64,000 nucleotides of DNA, from positions 310,001-374,000 of the forward strand of contig JAPXFQ010001948.1 in NCBI GenBank assembly GCA_028564705.1, read 5' to 3'. The position numbers and the translations under genes are program-made. Source of the stretch: Apricaphanius iberus. Its lineage: Eukaryota > Chordata > Actinopteri > Cyprinodontiformes > Aphaniidae. The notes under the pieces were generated by a model. It ran no database searches and was not told where the DNA came from. It saw only the letters and a list, made by a program, of their open reading frames with translations. Shown here in pieces: positions 60,101 to 64,000 of the stretch (position 1 is its first letter; each line of letters opens with the position of its first letter).

Positions 60101-61970
60101 TAAAAGAAAAGTTTAACTGCACAAATTGTAAATAACTATGGTATGGTACAAACAGCTAGACTTTTTCTGGCCAAACATGTGATCACACTTCTATTATTCA
60201 ATTACTTTTGAACATAAATAAGCTTGCAGACATAAGGAAAAGCCAGTGCTTTACCATATCTGTAACTTCTGCTCAAATTTTCTTATTGCTACAAGAAATT
60301 TATGCTGGATTCATTTCATTTTAATCCCGCTTCTTACAAACTTGACCCCTCAAAGCTCATCAAAACTACACTTGGGAGTACGATTGTATTTAATTTTCTT
60401 TTTATGGATCAATTTTTGCATCAGTTACACTTTGGTTTTTGACGTGAAGTGGTGCCAGTTCCTGGGAGTTTGGGACTCCTCCTATAAAGTATTGCTTCAA
60501 CATTTTCCTCTCGTCTAGACCAGATTTTAAAAAAATAACTATTTCCAAACGGTTTTTTAAGCAAACCTTTTTAAATATAGGTTTTGAAATCCAAACTATA
60601 CAAACTATAAATCTAAAATGCATTTAAATTCGAGCATAGATTCTAGGAAGTTTTCCCTGAGGAGCATCTGTGCTGCTTTCATTTGAGACGTTTTCTTTAA
60701 TCATTCTGGATTTGGTGTTTTTTTGTGAACTCCTTCGTTTCTGTCTCCATCTGAACTTCACAATCGCCCTGATTTCGCCTGTCCAGGTGGTTCGGACTTG
60801 CCAGGCCTTACCCCACCGACAGCAGACCGGGAAACTGTATTTGGTGGACCTAGCTGGGTCCGAGGATAACCGTCGCACCGGTAACCAGGGTATCCGACTG
60901 AAGGAGAGCGGCGCCATCAACCTGTCCCTCTTCACGCTCAGCAAAGTGGTGGACGCTCTCAACTCCGGCACCGCCGTCCGCGTCCCCTACAGAGACAGCA
61001 AACTGACACGCCTGCTTCAGGACTCTCTGGGTGGCTCGGCCCACTCGGTCATGATCACAAACATTGCACCGGAGTACAGATATTATTTCGACACCTTTAG
61101 CGCTCTGAACTTTGCAGCCAAATCAAAGCTCATAGTGAACAAACCCTTCACGAGAGAAACTGTGGCTGTACCTGTGCTGCCAGGTGAGTTGGAGGCGGGA
61201 TGATTACAGCCAAACGTAACAGATTTAATAGAGATGAGGAACTGCAGACTCTTAACTAAATTACCACTAGAGGGCAGGCATGTCACAACCCAGAAGGGTA
61301 CGACCAATAACGAGCAGTTTTCTCTAATTTTTAGGCTTTTTTACAATGTTTCAGTTACCACTTCTTAAATTCTGGATGGTTTATGTAGGAATAAACTGTC
61401 ATTTTCTTTACTTGTGCATTGCAGCCCAGACTGCAGCTGTTTATTTGCCTTAGAGAATCCCAAAGCCTGTCTAAAAGTGCACCGAATACTAAACTGTTAA
61501 TTTTTCCTCTGGCTCTAGTGAAGCGGTCCAGAGAGGAGCACGAAGCTGGAGGTTCTGGCACCGAGCCACACAAGAAAAAGCACAAAGATGAGAAGAAATC
61601 TGAGCATGATGGCTCCTCACCCTCAGCACATTACCACAGGTTAAATATCTGAGTTTTATATCCGCATGGCTGATCAACGTTGCTGTGAAATGAGTCGAAA
61701 CCTTTTGTATCTCGTTCTAGAGGCCGGTTTGGGCCTTGCTGGTAGAGCCGAGCTGCTGCTCTCTCACCATCTGTTATCAGGCCTGGCAAGGAGACCTTTT
61801 AACTTCCCTCGTTATTTACCAGCATTTTCTGGGCTTGGTTCTATTTCAGTTTGTCGGAACCGTCAGTGATGGAGCGGCTGATCGCCCTGGAGAAGCTGAT
61901 GATGAGCTGCCAGGACAAAGACAGACAGACCGTCCTCAAAGATGTGGCCGAGTCGCGCAAAGAGATCCAG
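57188..61970 (+). CDS. kif22: Kinesin-like KIF22 (Kid) chromokinesin, 5' part (7 coding exons; 3' end outside window)
   Basis: Plus-end-directed kinesin-10 motor that binds chromosome arms and pushes them to the metaphase plate. Coding exons here: 57188-57375, 57809-57936, 58022-58173, 59177-59386, 60787-61183, 61519-61639 and 61850-61970. Junctions are GT-AG and phases close to 439 codons so far (human 665 in total). The motor spans about 17-350, with P-loop GPTGAGKTHT (101-110), switch I core NQRSSRSH (213-220), switch [12 protein letters not shown] (247-256) and neck-proximal [15 protein letters not shown]. '[14 protein letters not shown]' and '[20 protein letters not shown]' are KIF22-like. 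Exon 6 (61519-61639) adds a Lys/Glu-rich basic linker ([13 protein letters not shown]), and the last visible exon starts the stalk ([13 protein letters not shown]). The coiled coil and C-terminal HhH DNA-binding region should follow to the right. Motor residues look intact. Confidence 0.95.
59855..60020. repeat. LINE-tail-like repeat in kif22 intron 4
   Basis: 'AAAATACTTTATTGATCCCA' and 'GACGCCTCTGACTGAAGACA' are phrases shared with the LINE tails at 16003-16065 and 50390-50420. Short and without coding sequence. Confidence 0.5.
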
Positions 61971-62249
61971 GTGACGTAACGGCTGCTTTAGAAGTACCAG
62001 TCCGCTCCTCGCAGGGTTCCTGTGCACCCAGAACACTGTCTTCATTGCATTTGGATTTTAATATCTACAGAAACCTAAAAAACAATATCAATCTCGTCAC
62101 AATCTTGATTTTGTATCGCAATTGCTTGAAATTATGTAATGACCTTGGACATCGAAATTTAAAAAAAAAGGATCGCGATCACCTCCTGCCATATATTTAC
62201 ATGCGGTGTGTCCCACTCAGAACTCCGTAGCAACAGTTAGCATAGGTTT

Positions 62250-62425
62250 GAGTAGAGCTGGGTATCTATTCAGATCTCAGTCAATTTGGTTACGACCTCA
62301 ATAGGTAGAATTGATGACCCTGTCTGTTCCAATTGGTATACTGAATTGGGTCAGTGCTTTTTGTTAAAAAAATGTTTTTGCAACCTGGACCTTATCTAAA
62401 GCATGCATTACATTCATTCACCCAC
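62250..62425 (+). mobile_element. hAT-type terminal fragment ('GGGTATCGATTC' family), diverged copy 3
   Basis: 'GAGCTGGGTATCTATTCAGA' and 'GGGTCAGTGCTTTTTGTTAA' follow the order of copies at 35290 and 40372. It lies in the kif22 intron after the last visible exon. Confidence 0.5.
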
Positions 62426-63470
62426 CCAGACAACTTTGGTGCAACATGAAGTCATTCAGGAGATGTTTACATCCATTTGTGATTAGCGTATATCTATATA
62501 ATGGGAGTTGTTGAAAATATTTTGTATTTGACCGGATTTTTAGAACGGTGACGGAAAAATCTAAAGGCTGTCCGTCATTTTTACAGATTGGTATGGGAAT
62601 GGCTAGTGTGACGTCACAAATCGCTAGGAATCCCTTCCATGTCCATTAATTTTTAGGTAGGTCATGTAAACAACTATAGCTACAGTACAAGAACGGTTCA
62701 CCTTTTATACAGTGACAGCCTACTTTACTGACTTGCCAAAGTCTATTCAGAAGGGTCTTAACTCCTATAATCCAAATAGGGTTATATGAGTTTCAATATC
62801 AGGTGAAAGTCTTCCAGGAAAAGTCCAGTTATCCATGAAGGAAAACAAACTACGATGTTGAGGTGAGAAAGTAAGGATGTTGGTTAGCTAATGTTAATGT
62901 AAAGAGGGGAGGATGTTGCTGACGGTCTTTTAGCCGTGGTTTGGTTTATTCAGCTTTAAAGGTATGCCGTTAATTTATTAATTCGATTATAGTTTGCGCT
63001 GGATACAAGCACTAAAAGTTTAAGGTATTTAATATTTTACCAGCCTAGGTCAGTGTTGTTGCTATACAACTGCATGATTTACTTACAAAACTGCCAAACA
63101 CGGATTAACAAACATAGTTTTTTATCATCATCAGGGAAACTCCTATCAGATAGCTTACCTACAACATAAATAGAAAAAATTTTTTTAGTAAAGTTTTTTT
63201 ATTATTATTAGAATGACACAAATAAACAAGTACCTGACATTTATACTGTGACTATCTTGTCAGAAGATGATGTTAAAATATTTTTTAAAACATTAGAGAA
63301 GACTAGACTGATGATCGCTCTGAGCTTTTGGGAAGTCTCATTAGCGCATGCTCTCTGGTCTCTTCCCCCTGCAGAGCTGTCTGCACAAAACAAAGAAAAA
63401 GGTTTATTCTCCGCCGATCCAATCGTAGGGATCATTACCGTGGTAAAATAATTTTATTACTATGAATTTA
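62426..63470. other. kif22 intron, nothing recognised
   Basis: AT-rich. One AG-preceded stretch at 63375-63409 could be a mini-exon but is not supported by similarity. Confidence 0.4.
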
Positions 63471-64000
63471 AATCAAATCAAATCAAACTTTATTTATAAA
63501 GCGCTTTTCAAACAAAGAAAGTTACTCAAAGTGCTTTACAGATTTAAAATAACCCCAAAACCCCCCTTCAAAAAATAAAATCATCAGTGCAAATACAACC
63601 CACTCCCAACCCAACCCATCAGCCATACTCACTCACACACACACTTAGAAGCTACAAAAAGCGGGCTGAGTACAGATGAGCCAGGAAATGCCATCATGGA
63701 GCCATCTGCATCAGCAGCAGCAGATCAACAGCAGCAGCCAAGGCTCCCACCCAGGGCGCCCAGAGGAGGGAGGGCTGGTACCCCCACCTCCACCCAAGCG
63801 CTACCTGGGGGGCACCCAGGCAGCCACAGCCGACCACCGCCCCCGATGCAGGGGGCTCCCCAGAGAGGAAACACTGGCAAGAAAGATTAAAATACATTAA
63901 AATATAAAGTTAATAAAATATAAAGTATATAAAGTATAAAACAATAAGTGTAAAACAAATAATAAAAATGCAAAGCAGATTAATAAATAAACAGTTAAAA
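63471..64000 (-). mobile_element. Antisense L2-like LINE 3' tail, cut by the window edge
   Basis: 'CAAATCAAATCAAACTTTAT' and 'TTATAAAGCGCTTTTCAAAC' are the exact inverse of the tail of the L2-like LINE at 43915-43975. Beyond 63890 the match resumes ('GTATAAAACAATAAGTGTAA', 'AAAATGCAAAGCAGATTAAT'), paralleling the inverse of 43815-43880. Between lies a 350-base GC-rich block (63541-63889) absent from the other copy. The coding part should lie right of the window. Confidence 0.8.

Noticed and set aside
63375..63409. Possible next kif22 exon after CTGCAG
   Set aside because: The acceptor is good, but the donor is poor and the residues (SCLHKTKKK) do not match the KIF22 stalk well enough.

Overview
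This window is vertebrate nuclear DNA, almost certainly from a ray-finned (teleost) fish. Genes are split by GT-AG introns, the four recognisable proteins are vertebrate, and the introns and intergenic DNA carry typical teleost transposons: Tc1-like, PIF/Harbinger, hAT-type MITEs and L2/Rex-type LINE remnants. Nothing bacterial, no CRISPR array and no operon was seen. The species cannot be named from the sequence.

Layout. 1-4600: AT-rich intergenic DNA with repeats. 4600-20630 (+): maz, a multi-zinc-finger transcription factor with seven coding exons, preceded by a purine-rich and GC-rich promoter region; intron 2 (8 kb) and intron 6 (4.6 kb) are full of transposons. 20631-34897: maz 3' UTR and transposon-rich intergenic DNA, with a GC-rich candidate promoter near 29.2-29.7 kb. 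34898-47028 (+): tlcd3b (fam57b), six coding exons, a TLC-domain ceramide-synthase-like membrane protein. 47029-53572: tlcd3b 3' UTR and repeats. 53573-55991 (-): pagr1, four coding exons, a subunit of the MLL3/MLL4 (KMT2C/D)-PTIP histone methyltransferase complex. 56872-61970 (+): kif22 (Kid), a chromokinesin, divergent from pagr1; its motor domain and start of the stalk are here and its 3' end lies beyond the window. 61971-64000: kif22 intron with an antisense L2-like LINE running off the edge.

MAZ, TLCD3B, PAGR1 and KIF22 are all genes of the human 16p11.2 interval. The window is therefore a rearranged piece of that ancient synteny block. The genes do not form a pathway: two act on transcription or chromatin (maz, pagr1), one on mitotic chromosome movement (kif22) and one on membrane sphingolipids (tlcd3b).

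No undescribed biological system was found. The best leads are the pagr1/kif22 divergent promoter with a CCAAT-CHR pair, MAZ-type sites upstream of maz itself, two multi-layer nested transposon insertions inside introns, and an L2-like tail variant with an extra GC-rich block.
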